Shown here: one piece after another, positions 25,128 to 33,702 of the stretch
How the letters are laid out: every line of letters starts with the position of its first letter
Numbering within the stretch: position 1 is the stretch's first letter
Source of the DNA: Frondihabitans sp. Leaf304
GTDB lineage: Bacteria > Actinomycetota > Actinomycetes > Actinomycetales > Microbacteriaceae
DNA: 64,000 bases
Direction: 5' to 3'
Assembly (NCBI RefSeq): GCF_001423105.1
Contig: NZ_LMNV01000002.1
Coordinates: 1,532,242 to 1,596,241 of the forward strand
Translations under genes and position numbers: made by a program
The notes under the pieces: generated by a model
Seen by the model: the letters and a program-made list of their open reading frames with translations, nothing else
The model's database searches: none
What the model was told of the DNA's origin: nothing

Positions 25128-26576
25128 ATGCTGATCGGAACAACCGCCCTGACCGGACTCCTCGGCGAGTGGCGAGTGGGCGGCCACGCGCACGCAGACC
25201 TGGCCGCGAAGCTCGAAGTTCTCCTCCTCGACGGGCGAGTCGCGTCGGGCACCCGTCTGCCCGCCGAGCGCGAGATGGCGAAGGCGTTGGGGGTCAGCCG
25301 CACCACCATCGTGTCGGCCTACCGCGTGCTCCGAGAGAAGGGCATCCTACGAAGCATTCAAGGCTCGGGCAGCGTGCTCGAGCTCCCGTCGGTGCCGCGA
25401 CGTCGTGACCCGGCGCCTCTCGACCTCGACCTCAGCAAAGCCGTGCCCCGTGCCTGGCACGAGTTGCCCGACCTCTCGGCGCGAGCGTTGCAGCGTCTCC
25501 CGCACCACCTCAACCACGCCGGAATCGACTTCTTCGGGCTGCCCGACCTCCGTGCCGCGATCGCCCGCCGATACACCGAGCGCGGGGCCCCGACCTCCCC
25601 CGAGAACATCCTCGTGACGCTGGGCGCCCAGCACGCCATCGCCCTCGTCGCCCGCACCCTCCTCGGCCGCGGCGATCGAGTGGTCGTCGAATCGCCGAGC
25701 TACCCGCACGCGCTCGACGCCTTCCTCGCGGCGGGGGCGCGCCTCATCGCGAGCCCCCTCGACAGCCGGGCCGAAGCATCGCTCGAGAACGGCGCCTCGA
25801 CCTACGACACCGACCAACTGGTCGACACCCTGCGCGGCGCACGACCCGCGCTCGCCTACCTGATGCCCGACTTCCAGAACCCGACGGGCGCGTCGCTCGA
25901 CGACGACGAACGCCTCCGAATCCTGCGCGCAGCAGCCCAGACCGGCACCCCGCTGCTCATCGATGAGACGACCGCCGACCTCGACATCGACCGGCCGTTC
26001 GTCGCAACCCCGTTCGCCGCGGTTCCGCACCACGGCGCCACCGTGATCACCGTCGGGTCGCTCAGCAAGACCGTGTGGAGCGGGCTTCGCATCGGCTGGA
26101 TCCGCGCCGATCGGCACCTGATCGAGCGGCTCGCGCTCGCGCGCCCGGCGGGTGACATGGGCAACGCCGTCATCGAGCAGCTGGTGGCTCAGGAGGCGAT
26201 TGGCGACCTTCCTCGGATCCTCGAGTCTCGTCGCGACGAGCTCCGGCACGGACGAGACCACGCCACCGCGCTGTTGCGGTCGCTGGTGCCCGAGTGGCAC
26301 GTGCCGGCGATCGACGGTGGCCTGGCGCTCTGGGTGCACCTCGGGGCACCGCTCAGCAGTGCGCTCGTGCAGGCCGGGCGCGCGCGCGGCGTGACTGTCA
26401 CTGCGGGCTCGCGCTTCGGCATCGACGGTGCCTTCGAACGGCGGGTCAGGATCCCCATCACCGCCGACCAGGCCACCCTGACGGAGGGTCTCACCCGCCT
26501 CGCCGATGCCTGGACCGCCGTGCGATCAGCAGGCCACGCGGGCCGCAGCCTGAGCGATCCCGCCTTCGTCGCCTAG
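25128..26576 (+). CDS. MocR/PdxR-type regulator (GntR HTH fused to aminotransferase)
   Basis: 482 residues. Residues ~20-85 form a GntR winged helix (LPAEREMAKALGVSRTTIVSAYRVLREKG). Residues ~95-460 are a fold-type-I PLP aminotransferase domain: DFQNPTGAS, LLIDETTADL and the PLP-lysine motif SLSKTVWSGLRIGWIRA. MocR proteins use PLP or an amino-acid-PLP adduct as the signal and often control vitamin B6, GABA, taurine or ectoine genes. The adjacent small membrane gene is the only divergent partner; the real target is unclear. Confidence 0.9.
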   Translation: MLIGTTALTGLLGEWRVGGHAHADLAAKLEVLLLDGRVASGTRLPAEREMAKALGVSRTTIVSAYRVLREKGILRSIQGSGSVLELPSVPRRRDPAPLDLDLSKAVPRAWHELPDLSARALQRLPHHLNHAGIDFFGLPDLRAAIARRYTERGAPTSPENILVTLGAQHAIALVARTLLGRGDRVVVESPSYPHALDAFLAAGARLIASPLDSRAEASLENGASTYDTDQLVDTLRGARPALAYLMPDFQNPTGASLDDDERLRILRAAAQTGTPLLIDETTADLDIDRPFVATPFAAVPHHGATVITVGSLSKTVWSGLRIGWIRADRHLIERLALARPAGDMGNAVIEQLVAQEAIGDLPRILESRRDELRHGRDHATALLRSLVPEWHVPAIDGGLALWVHLGAPLSSALVQAGRARGVTVTAGSRFGIDGAFERRVRIPITADQATLTEGLTRLADAWTAVRSAGHAGRSLSDPAFVA

Positions 26577-26598
26577 TCGAAGTGCGTGCCGCGGCGGC

Positions 26599-28881
26599 TT
26601 AGTTCTTGCCCTTGCCCTTATCCGGGTTGCCCTTGCCGGGGTTACCTTGGCCGGCGTTGCCGGTGTCGTTCGTCTTCTTGTCGGTGCCGGCCGCGCCGTC
26701 TTTCGAGTCGTTGGTCGCGGCGGGCTTCGGCTTGGCCACCACGCCGATCTCCGACTGGGGAGGCGCGGGGAACTGCGCCGCACCGGGATAGGCGGCATTG
26801 AGGTCGGCGATGATCGTCTTGTCCATCGTGAACTTGAGCCCGTAGCCGTACTGGCCGTTGATGTAGGTCTTGTAGAAGCCCGCGCTCCCGGAGATGTTGC
26901 CCACCCAGGTGGCCTGGGCGATCTTCGAGGTCGACGTGACGAGCCAGTTCTGCACGGCGCCGTCGGTGGTGCCGGTCTTCGCGATGATCGGAACGCCATC
27001 GCCTGGGTTGGCGCTGGCCGCCGTTCCGCCCGGCTTGAGAACCGTCTGCAGGGCGTACGCCACGCCATCGGCCACGTCTGTCGACATGCCCTGCGTGCAC
27101 TTCGTCGCGGTCGGGGCGATCCTCTTGCCGTCGGCGCCGTCGATGCGGGTGATCGAAACCGGGGTGCAGACGACGCCGTGGTTGGCGATGCCGGCGTAGG
27201 CCGTGGCCATAGTCAGCGGGGCGATGTAGTTGGTGCCCAGGATCATCGACGGCGGTGAGGTGAACGGGTTGGCGTCGGGGTCGGCCGCGTGGATGCCCAT
27301 GTTGAAGGCGGTCTTCTGGATGTTGCAGAGGTCGAGCTTGCGACCCATCGCGGCGTAGGCGGTGTTGATCGACTCCTCGGTGGCGAGAAGCACCGTCATC
27401 GAGGCGGGTGCCGCCTCGGCGTTCGCGACGTTCCAGACTTCGTTGCCGAGCCCGTAGCAGGAGTTCGTGAACTCCGAGAAGGGGAGAGCGTGCTCGGTCG
27501 TGTTGACCGACTCGTTCAGCGTGTGCCCGGCCTCCAGCCAGGCCGCCAGCGTGAAGGCTTTGAACGACGAACCGGTCTGGAACCCCTGAGAGCCGCCCCG
27601 ATTGTGGTCGGTGTTGTAGTTGACGCTGGTCGTGCCGGCCGACGCCGAAGCAGTTTCGTCGAACTTGGTGTTCTGCACCATGGTGACGATGCGGCCTGTT
27701 CCGGGCTCGACCGCGACGTTCGAGGCACCCACGTTGAGCCCCGGCACGCTGGCGGGCATCGACGCGCTGACCGCGGCCTGCGCCTTCGCCTGCAGGTCGA
27801 GGTTGAGCGTCGTGTAGACCTTGAGGCCACCTTCGGTGAGCTTCTCGATGCGCTCCGCGGAGGTCTTGCCGAACGCCTTGTCGTTGATCATCGACAGCTC
27901 GACGTACTTGCAGAAGTAGCCGGCGTCGTACTTGACCGCGGTGGCGCAGCCGTTGGCCTGCGGGGTGATCTTCGGCCTGACCGCCGTGGCGATCGCCTTA
28001 TCGCGCTGGGCGACGGTGATCTTGCCCTCTTTCTGCATGCGCGTGAGCACGTAGTCGCGGCGGTCTTTGGTCTTGGCGTAGTGGTTCGCCGAGCCGTTGT
28101 CTTTGTTCGACGGGTGGTCGATGCGGAGGTTCGACGGGTTGTTGATGATCGCGGTGAGAGTCGCCGCCTGCACGAGGCTGAGGTTCTTCGCCGGAACGCC
28201 GAAGTAGTACTCGGCCGCGGCCTGGATGCCGTAAACGGTGCCGCCGAAGCCGACGATGTTGAGGTAGCTGTTGAGGATGTCGTGCTTCGAGTACCGCTTC
28301 TGCACACCGATGGCGTACCGCATCTCGCGGAGCTTGCGGGCCGGCGTCGTCGCCGTGACCTCCTCGTAGCACTTGGTCGCTGCCGCGACAGCCTTCTTCG
28401 ACGTGCCGTCGTTCTCCTGGGCGCATCGCTGCACGAGGACGTTCTTGACGTACTGCTGAGTGATCGACGAGCCACCCTGCACCGAGTGGCCGATGCTGGT
28501 CGAAAGGGCTCCGCGAATCGTGCCCTGGAGGTCGATCGCTCCCTCTTCGAAGAACCGCGGGTCTTCGGTGGCGATGGCCGATCGGGCCACCCACGGCGAC
28601 ATCTCGGCGAGCGAGACGTCGGTGCGGTTCTGCACGTAGAACGTCGCGAGCTTGACGTTCTTGCCGTTCTTCTTCGCGTAGATCGACGACGACTGCGCGG
28701 GCTGCGTGATCTTGAGGAAGCTCGGCAGCGCGTTGAACGTGTCGGCCGCGGTCACGACCCCCTCGCCGGCGACCGCGATGGACGGCACGACGAGCAGGGC
28801 GGCCAGGAGTCCGGCCACGGTGGAGAGGCCGACGAAGCCCAAGAGGGCGCCGACGACGCGGGGTGCAGATGATCGGGTCAC
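26599..28881 (-). CDS. Class A penicillin-binding protein (transglycosylase/transpeptidase)
   Basis: 760 residues. One N-terminal membrane helix (~10-35). GT51 glycosyltransferase domain with ATEDPRFFEEGAIDLQGTIR (catalytic Glu), GGSSITQQYVKN and RKLREMRYAIGVQKRYSK. Penicillin-binding transpeptidase domain with the SxxK serine in TGSSFKAF, SIN in ESINTAYAAM and KTG in IAKTGTTDG. It polymerises and cross-links peptidoglycan on the outer face of the membrane. The C-terminus is a Gly/Lys/Pro/Asn tail (GNPGKGNPDKGKGKN). Single gene. Confidence 0.95.
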   Translation of the reverse strand: MTRSSAPRVVGALLGFVGLSTVAGLLAALLVVPSIAVAGEGVVTAADTFNALPSFLKITQPAQSSSIYAKKNGKNVKLATFYVQNRTDVSLAEMSPWVARSAIATEDPRFFEEGAIDLQGTIRGALSTSIGHSVQGGSSITQQYVKNVLVQRCAQENDGTSKKAVAAATKCYEEVTATTPARKLREMRYAIGVQKRYSKHDILNSYLNIVGFGGTVYGIQAAAEYYFGVPAKNLSLVQAATLTAIINNPSNLRIDHPSNKDNGSANHYAKTKDRRDYVLTRMQKEGKITVAQRDKAIATAVRPKITPQANGCATAVKYDAGYFCKYVELSMINDKAFGKTSAERIEKLTEGGLKVYTTLNLDLQAKAQAAVSASMPASVPGLNVGASNVAVEPGTGRIVTMVQNTKFDETASASAGTTSVNYNTDHNRGGSQGFQTGSSFKAFTLAAWLEAGHTLNESVNTTEHALPFSEFTNSCYGLGNEVWNVANAEAAPASMTVLLATEESINTAYAAMGRKLDLCNIQKTAFNMGIHAADPDANPFTSPPSMILGTNYIAPLTMATAYAGIANHGVVCTPVSITRIDGADGKRIAPTATKCTQGMSTDVADGVAYALQTVLKPGGTAASANPGDGVPIIAKTGTTDGAVQNWLVTSTSKIAQATWVGNISGSAGFYKTYINGQYGYGLKFTMDKTIIADLNAAYPGAAQFPAPPQSEIGVVAKPKPAATNDSKDGAAGTDKKTNDTGNAGQGNPGKGNPDKGKGKN

Positions 28882-28971
28882 GCCCTAACGGTAAACGGCT
28901 CACGCCCGGATAGCGAAGAGGGCACATGGATTCGTCGGGAAATAGTCCTCGAGAGGTAGCCGCTCGACGGG

Positions 28972-30402
28972 TCAGCCGAGGTACGACATCACGTGCTTCA
29001 CACGGGTGTAATCCTCGAAGCCGTACGACGAGAGATCCTTGCCGTAGCCGGAGTGCTTGAAGCCGCCGTGCGGCATCTCGGCGACGATCGGTATGTGCGT
29101 GTTGATCCACACGCAGCCGAAGTCGAGCCGCTTGGCGCAGCGCATGGCGGTGGCGTGGTCTGTGGTCCAGACGCTCGACGCCAGGCCGTACTGCACGTCG
29201 TTGGCGAAGCGCAACGCTTCTGCCTCGTCGGCGAACTTCTGCACGGTGACCACGGGGCCGAAGATCTCGTTCTGCACGGCCTCATCGCGCTGGGTGAGGC
29301 CCGAGACGACGGTCGCCTCGTGCAGGTAGCCGATCGAGCCGACGCGGGATCCTCCGGTCTCGATGACGGCCGTCTCGGGCAGACGCTCGAGGAACCCCTG
29401 CACCTGCTCGAGCTGCGCCCGGTTGTTGACCGGGCCGAAGAAGGCCGAAGGATCCGACGGCGCACCCACGCGGGCATGGTCACGCGCGCGCTCGGCCAGC
29501 GCCTTCACGAACTCGTCGTGGATGCCTGCCTGAACGAGCACCCTCGTCGCCGCCGTGCAGTCCTGGCCGGCGTTGAAGAACCCCGCCGCGACGATGCCCT
29601 CCACCGCTGCGGGGATGTCGGCGTCGTCGAACACGATCACCGGGGCCTTGCCGCCGAGCTCGAGGTGCACCCGCTTGAGATCCTTGGCGGCTGCTTCGGC
29701 AACGGCCATGCCCGCCCGCACAGAGCCGGTGATGGAGACGAGCTGCGGGATCCTGTGGTCGATCATCGCCGCTCCGGTCGACCGATCGCCCGTGATGACG
29801 TTGAGCACCCCCGGCGGCAGGAACTCGGCGGCGACCTCGGCGAGCAGAAGCGTCGAGAGCGGGGTGGTGTCGCTCGGCTTGAGCACCGTGGTGTTGCCCG
29901 CGGCGAGCGCGGGCGCGAACTTCCAGACGGCCATGTTGAGCGGGTAGTTCCAGGGTGTTACCTGGCCGACGACGCCGATCGGCTCGCGGCGGATGAACGA
30001 CGTGTGGTCTTTGAGATACTCGCCGGCGCTCATGCCCGAGAGGTGGCGCGCCTCGCCCGCGAAGAACCGAATCTGGTCGACCGACATCAGGATCTCGTCG
30101 TCGACGAGAGTGGCGCGCGGCTTGCCGGTGTCGCGCGACTCGAGGTCGGCGAACTCATCGGCGCGCGCCTCGATGGCGTCGGCGATCCGGAACAGCGCCA
30201 GCTGACGCTCGGCGGGAGTCGTCTCACCCCAGGTCTCGAATGCCCGCGCCGCCGCCTGGTAGGCGCGATCGACGGATTCAGGATCCGAGACGGGCGACGA
30301 CCCGTAGACCTCTTCCGTCGCCGGGTCGATCAGGTCGAAGGTGGTCTCGCCGGTCGCCTCGACGTAGTCGCCGTCGATGAAGTTCTGGAGCGGTGTCGTC
30401 AT
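28972..30402 (-). CDS. Gamma-aminobutyraldehyde dehydrogenase-like ALDH
   Basis: 476 residues, normal for ALDH. NAD-binding and catalytic landmarks: VTPWNYPLNMAVWK, ITGSVRAGMAVA, catalytic Glu in LELGGKAPVIVFDDAD and catalytic Cys in NAGQDCTAATR, plus EIFGPVVTV. The N-terminal QNFIDGDYVEA and the end MPHGGFKHSGYGKDLS fit aminobutyraldehyde dehydrogenases (PatD/PuuC-like), which oxidise 4-aminobutanal from putrescine to GABA. A class III aminotransferase that could make this aldehyde is 8.5 kb away in the same window. ATG 30402 chosen. Confidence 0.88.
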   Translation of the reverse strand: MTTPLQNFIDGDYVEATGETTFDLIDPATEEVYGSSPVSDPESVDRAYQAAARAFETWGETTPAERQLALFRIADAIEARADEFADLESRDTGKPRATLVDDEILMSVDQIRFFAGEARHLSGMSAGEYLKDHTSFIRREPIGVVGQVTPWNYPLNMAVWKFAPALAAGNTTVLKPSDTTPLSTLLLAEVAAEFLPPGVLNVITGDRSTGAAMIDHRIPQLVSITGSVRAGMAVAEAAAKDLKRVHLELGGKAPVIVFDDADIPAAVEGIVAAGFFNAGQDCTAATRVLVQAGIHDEFVKALAERARDHARVGAPSDPSAFFGPVNNRAQLEQVQGFLERLPETAVIETGGSRVGSIGYLHEATVVSGLTQRDEAVQNEIFGPVVTVQKFADEAEALRFANDVQYGLASSVWTTDHATAMRCAKRLDFGCVWINTHIPIVAEMPHGGFKHSGYGKDLSSYGFEDYTRVKHVMSYLG

Positions 30403-30486
30403 GCGCCGACAGTAGCGCCGGGGTCGGGTCGCACTCGTTCGACGTTTCGGCACGTTCGCCGCCGGAATGCTGCGCCGGCCTGCGAG

Positions 30487-30909
30487 CTACTCGGCCGACG
30501 GCCGCCGACGCTGCTGCTTCGTCTCCGACCGCGCGCCCTTCGCGGCCAACCGACGGCGATCCGAGCCTCGGGTGCGCTTCGTCGCACGTCGGCTCGGCCC
30601 CTCGGGCGCGAGGCCGGCAGCTACGAGCTCGGCGAGCTTGAGAAGGGCGCTCTCGCGGTTGCGCAGCTGCGATCGCTGCTCGGACGCCGAGACGGTCAGC
30701 GCTCCCCCGACGAGACGACGGCTGAGCCGCGCACGCAACAGCGACTTCTGCTGCTCGCTCAGCACGGCCGACTCGGCGGGGCTCCACGAGAGCTGCACCC
30801 GGCTGTCAGACGTATTGACGTGCTGGCCGCCCGGCCCCGACGACCGCGAGAAGCGCCACACGAGTTCCCCGGCGGGAATCGTGAGCGCGGGCGATACCTC
30901 GAGATCCAT
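30487..30909 (-). CDS. arfB: Peptidyl-tRNA hydrolase ArfB (ribosome rescue)
   Basis: 140 residues. Contains the class-1 release factor GGQ motif in RFSRSSGPGGQHVNTSDSRV and the basic C-terminal tail (RRATKRTRGSDRRR, KQQRRRPSAE) that inserts into the empty mRNA channel of stalled ribosomes. ArfB hydrolyses peptidyl-tRNA on ribosomes lacking a stop codon. The first residues DLEVSPALTIPAGELVWRFSRSSG are family-typical, supporting ATG 30909. Confidence 0.92.
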   Translation of the reverse strand: MDLEVSPALTIPAGELVWRFSRSSGPGGQHVNTSDSRVQLSWSPAESAVLSEQQKSLLRARLSRRLVGGALTVSASEQRSQLRNRESALLKLAELVAAGLAPEGPSRRATKRTRGSDRRRLAAKGARSETKQQRRRPSAE

Positions 30910-30934
30910 GCGCCAAGCGTTGCACGCCCGCTGG

Positions 30935-31050
30935 CGAGTCGGCGGGTGTTCTTGAGAGTCGGCGGGCGCTGGAGCACCCGCCGACACCTGAGAACGCCCG
31001 CCGACTCGCGGGCGACACCCGCCCACTCGCGGGCGACACCCGCCCACTCG
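30935..31050. repeat. Double hairpin (family D) plus 21-bp tandem repeat
   Basis: Outer arms CGAGTCGGCGGGTGTTCT (30935-30952) and AGAACGCCCGCCGACTCG (30991-31008) enclose a second stem (GTCGGCGGG..CCCGCCGAC). It is followed by two copies of a 21-bp unit containing GGGCGACACCCGCCCACTCG. It fills the gap between the start of arfB and the stop of the gamma-glutamyltransferase gene, both minus strand. Confidence 0.7.
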
Positions 31051-31062
31051 CGGGAGAAAGCG

Positions 31063-32901
31063 TCAGCGGCCCGCGGCGTACGCCTGCGCGCCCCGAGGGT
31101 TCGCGGCAGCACCGACGACGCCGGTCTCCGGGTCGCGACTGACGCTGGAGAGGCGGCCGAGCTTCCAGTCGCCGGCCCGGGTGACGACGTGGCCCCGCGC
31201 AGTGAGCCCGTCGATCACGTCGTCTCCCAGAGCGTCTTCGACCACGACGCCCCCGGGCTCCCAGGTGCGCGGCCAGAACGAGCCGGGGAAGGCCGTCGTG
31301 TGGAGGGCCGGCGCATCGGTCGCCTGCTGCGGCGAGTAGCCGCCGACGATGGTCCGCAGCAGGTAGAGCAACTGCCACTGGTCTTGCTGGTCGCCGCCCG
31401 GTGAGCCGAGCGCGACGATCGGCTGGCCGTCGTGGAAGACCAGCGTCGGCGTCAGGGTGGTGCGCGGACGGCGGCCCGGCGTCAGCGTCGATGCGGTGCC
31501 CTCCTCCAGCCAGGTCATCTGCAGGCGGCTGCCGAGACAGAAGCCGAGCTCCGGAATCGTCGGCGACGACTGCAACCAGCCGCCCGACGGAGTCGCCGAG
31601 ACCATGTTGCCCCAGCGGTCGACGACGTCGATGTGGCAGGTGTCGCCACGGGTGTCGCCCGTCGGGGCTGTAGCGAGGTCGCCGAATGTCGGCTCGCCGA
31701 CGCCAGCGAACCCCACACCGGCGAATCCCGAACCGTCGGCGACGGCGGGAGGCTGGTAGCCGGTGCGGATCGGAGGCATCTCGGAGCCTCCGCCACCGAC
31801 CCGGCCGGGGCGCACCTCGAGGGATGCCGTCTCGCCGATGAGCTGCCTTCTGGCTGTCGCGTACTCCTCTGACAGCAGAGCATCGAGGGGGACGTCGTGA
31901 TCGCCGTAGTAGGCCTCGCGATCGGCCATGGCTAGTTTCAGCGCCTCGATGATCGTGTGGGCCCCGGCTGCCGTCTGCGGATCGAGCAGGTCGTCGGCGA
32001 GCGGCTCGAGCATGGCCAGCACCTGCAGAAGGGCCGGCCCCTGACCCCAGGCTTTGGTCTTCGCGATCGTCACGCCGCGGAACGAGAGGGTCGCGGCCTC
32101 CTCGAACGACGCGCGGAACGCGGCCAGATCGGACGCGCGGATGACGCCCGCGTGATCTGTTCCCGTCGAGTGGCGGTGCGGTGTCCGCACGAAGCGGTCG
32201 ATGGCCTGCGCCACCTGACCCTCGGCCCACTCGGTGCGGGCCAGCGCGATGCGGTCCTCCCGGGTGACGCCCTCGGATCCTGCGCTGATGAGGTTCTCCA
32301 AGACGGCCGCGTAGGCGTCGTTGACAATCAGCTCGCCCGGTGCCGGGAGGCGGCCCCCGGGCATCCAGCGGTCGGCGGAGGTCGGCCAGTGCTCGCGGAA
32401 GAGATCGGCAACGGTGGCGATCGTCGTGGCAACGCGGGCGGTGAGCGGGTGGCCGTCGCGGGCATAGCCGATCGCGTACGAGAGCACGTCGCTGAGCTCC
32501 CAGGTGCCGTGCTCCTGCAGCAGCAGCAGCCAGGCGTCGACGGCGGCAGGGACGGTGGCGGCGAGTGCCCCCGACCCGGGGACGAGCTCCAGGCCCTCCG
32601 ATCGGTAGTGCTCGACAGTCGCACCGGCGGGCGCGGGGCCCTGCCCCATGAGCACGACAGGAGTCGAGGGGTCGGCTGCAGTCGCGAACAGCGCGACCAG
32701 GTCGCCACCCGGCCCGTTGAGGTGCGGCTCCACCACATGGAGCACAAACGCACCCGCGACGGCGGCATCGAAGGCGTTCCCGCCCCGCTCGAGGACGGCC
32801 TGGGCCGAAGCCGTGGCAAGCCAGTGCGTCGACGACGTCATGCCGAAGGTGCCCTTGAGATCGGGCCTCGTCGTGAAGCCGCTCGGGGCGGTGTAGACCA
32901 T
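31063..32901 (-). CDS. Gamma-glutamyltransferase family protein
   Basis: 612 residues. The N-ntn hydrolase fold is indicated by GMTSSTHWLATASAQAVLERGGNAFDAAVA, PHLNGPGGDLVALF, and the autoprocessing nucleophile region GDTRGDTCHIDVVDRWGNMVSATPSGG, where Thr before Cys-His is the predicted catalytic residue, then SPGGDQQDQW. GGTs hydrolyse glutathione or gamma-glutamyl compounds. I see no signal peptide, so it may be cytoplasmic, unlike classical Ggt. A TetR regulator gene lies 46 bp upstream on the same strand and probably controls it. Confidence 0.9.
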   Translation of the reverse strand: MVYTAPSGFTTRPDLKGTFGMTSSTHWLATASAQAVLERGGNAFDAAVAGAFVLHVVEPHLNGPGGDLVALFATAADPSTPVVLMGQGPAPAGATVEHYRSEGLELVPGSGALAATVPAAVDAWLLLLQEHGTWELSDVLSYAIGYARDGHPLTARVATTIATVADLFREHWPTSADRWMPGGRLPAPGELIVNDAYAAVLENLISAGSEGVTREDRIALARTEWAEGQVAQAIDRFVRTPHRHSTGTDHAGVIRASDLAAFRASFEEAATLSFRGVTIAKTKAWGQGPALLQVLAMLEPLADDLLDPQTAAGAHTIIEALKLAMADREAYYGDHDVPLDALLSEEYATARRQLIGETASLEVRPGRVGGGGSEMPPIRTGYQPPAVADGSGFAGVGFAGVGEPTFGDLATAPTGDTRGDTCHIDVVDRWGNMVSATPSGGWLQSSPTIPELGFCLGSRLQMTWLEEGTASTLTPGRRPRTTLTPTLVFHDGQPIVALGSPGGDQQDQWQLLYLLRTIVGGYSPQQATDAPALHTTAFPGSFWPRTWEPGGVVVEDALGDDVIDGLTARGHVVTRAGDWKLGRLSSVSRDPETGVVGAAANPRGAQAYAAGR

Positions 32902-32947
32902 GGTGCTCGTCTCCTCTCGATCGCCCGCGCCGCGATCCGCGACACGG

Positions 32948-33577
32948 TCAGCCCTCGACGCTACCCCCGGCGAGAGTGCCCTCGGCGAGTCCGACACTCA
33001 CCTCGACCGAGCGGGTGACGAGCTGGCTGCGCTCCTCCTCGGTCAGGTAGCCGACGAGCCCGTAGACCGTCGTGCTGTCGATGAGAGCGAAGAACTGACG
33101 AGCGGCAAGAGGCGCATTCGTCACGTGGAAGTCGCCGCTGGCGTTGCCGGCGTCGAGGATCGAGACCGCCAACTCCTGCCACGTGGTCATGCACTCGCGG
33201 GCGGCCACGGCCACGAAGTCGTTGTGGCGGCCGATGCTCCAGGCGTCGGCCCAAATCGTCTTCGACAGGCTGTGGTCGGTGGCGAGCAGGGCGGACACGA
33301 GGATCCGCAGCGCCTCCAGCGGGGTCGACGCCGCGGCTGCTACCTCCCGGATTCGCCCCAGCTCGCTCAGCGCGAGGTCGGAGAAGGTGCGAGCGGCGAG
33401 TGCGTGCATCGAGGGTTCTTCTGCGGCGATGACCCCGGGCGACAGGCTCGAGACGGACGCCATTCGGCGCAGCGTGATCGCTGTCAGGCCCGACGACAGG
33501 GCGATCGTGCGCGCGGCCTCATCGATGGTCGCGCGGGCATCGGGCAGCGCGGGCGCAGAAGATCCGGGCGAAGTCAT
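32948..33577 (-). CDS. TetR/AcrR-family regulator
   Basis: 209 residues. The N-terminal HTH region (ARATIDEAARTIALSSGLTAITLRRMASVSSLSPGVI) is a diverged TetR helix-turn-helix; the ligand domain includes WQELAVSILDAG and ARQFFALIDSTTVYGLVGY. The ending EEERSQLVTRSVEV is typical. It is the first gene before the gamma-glutamyltransferase (46 bp), so likely regulates it or is co-transcribed. The AraC/TetR partner ligand is unknown. Confidence 0.8.
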   Translation of the reverse strand: MTSPGSSAPALPDARATIDEAARTIALSSGLTAITLRRMASVSSLSPGVIAAEEPSMHALAARTFSDLALSELGRIREVAAAASTPLEALRILVSALLATDHSLSKTIWADAWSIGRHNDFVAVAARECMTTWQELAVSILDAGNASGDFHVTNAPLAARQFFALIDSTTVYGLVGYLTEEERSQLVTRSVEVSVGLAEGTLAGGSVEG

Positions 33578-33645
33578 CCCCCCAGATTAGGGGACGAGGC
33601 GTTCTACGCTAGTCCCCCGTCTGGGCTGGACGGGCCTTCGGGCGC

Positions 33646-33693
33646 TGAGATCGCAGTAGTGGTCGAATCCACCCGACCACTAGCGCGATCTCG
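33646..33693. repeat. Palindrome family B short type, 9 bp after the reverse transcriptase stop
   Basis: 48 bp. Outer arms TGAGATCGCA / GCGATCTCG and a nearly complete inner stem AGTGGTCG..CGACCACT. The GAGATCGCA and GGTCG/CGACC blocks are shared with elements at 46788 and in the 57.6-57.95 kb array. The element lies just downstream of the reverse transcriptase stop codon and before the TetR start, so it can also act as terminator. Confidence 0.8.
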
Positions 33694-33702
33694 CCGCGCG
33701 AG

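Noticed and set aside
27289-28872. Long ORFs antisense to the PBP, ALDH, lacZ and ppc genes (for example 527 and 803 residues)
   Set aside because: Their products are Arg/Asp/Val-rich shadow translations typical of high-GC genes; the opposite strands carry well-recognised enzymes.
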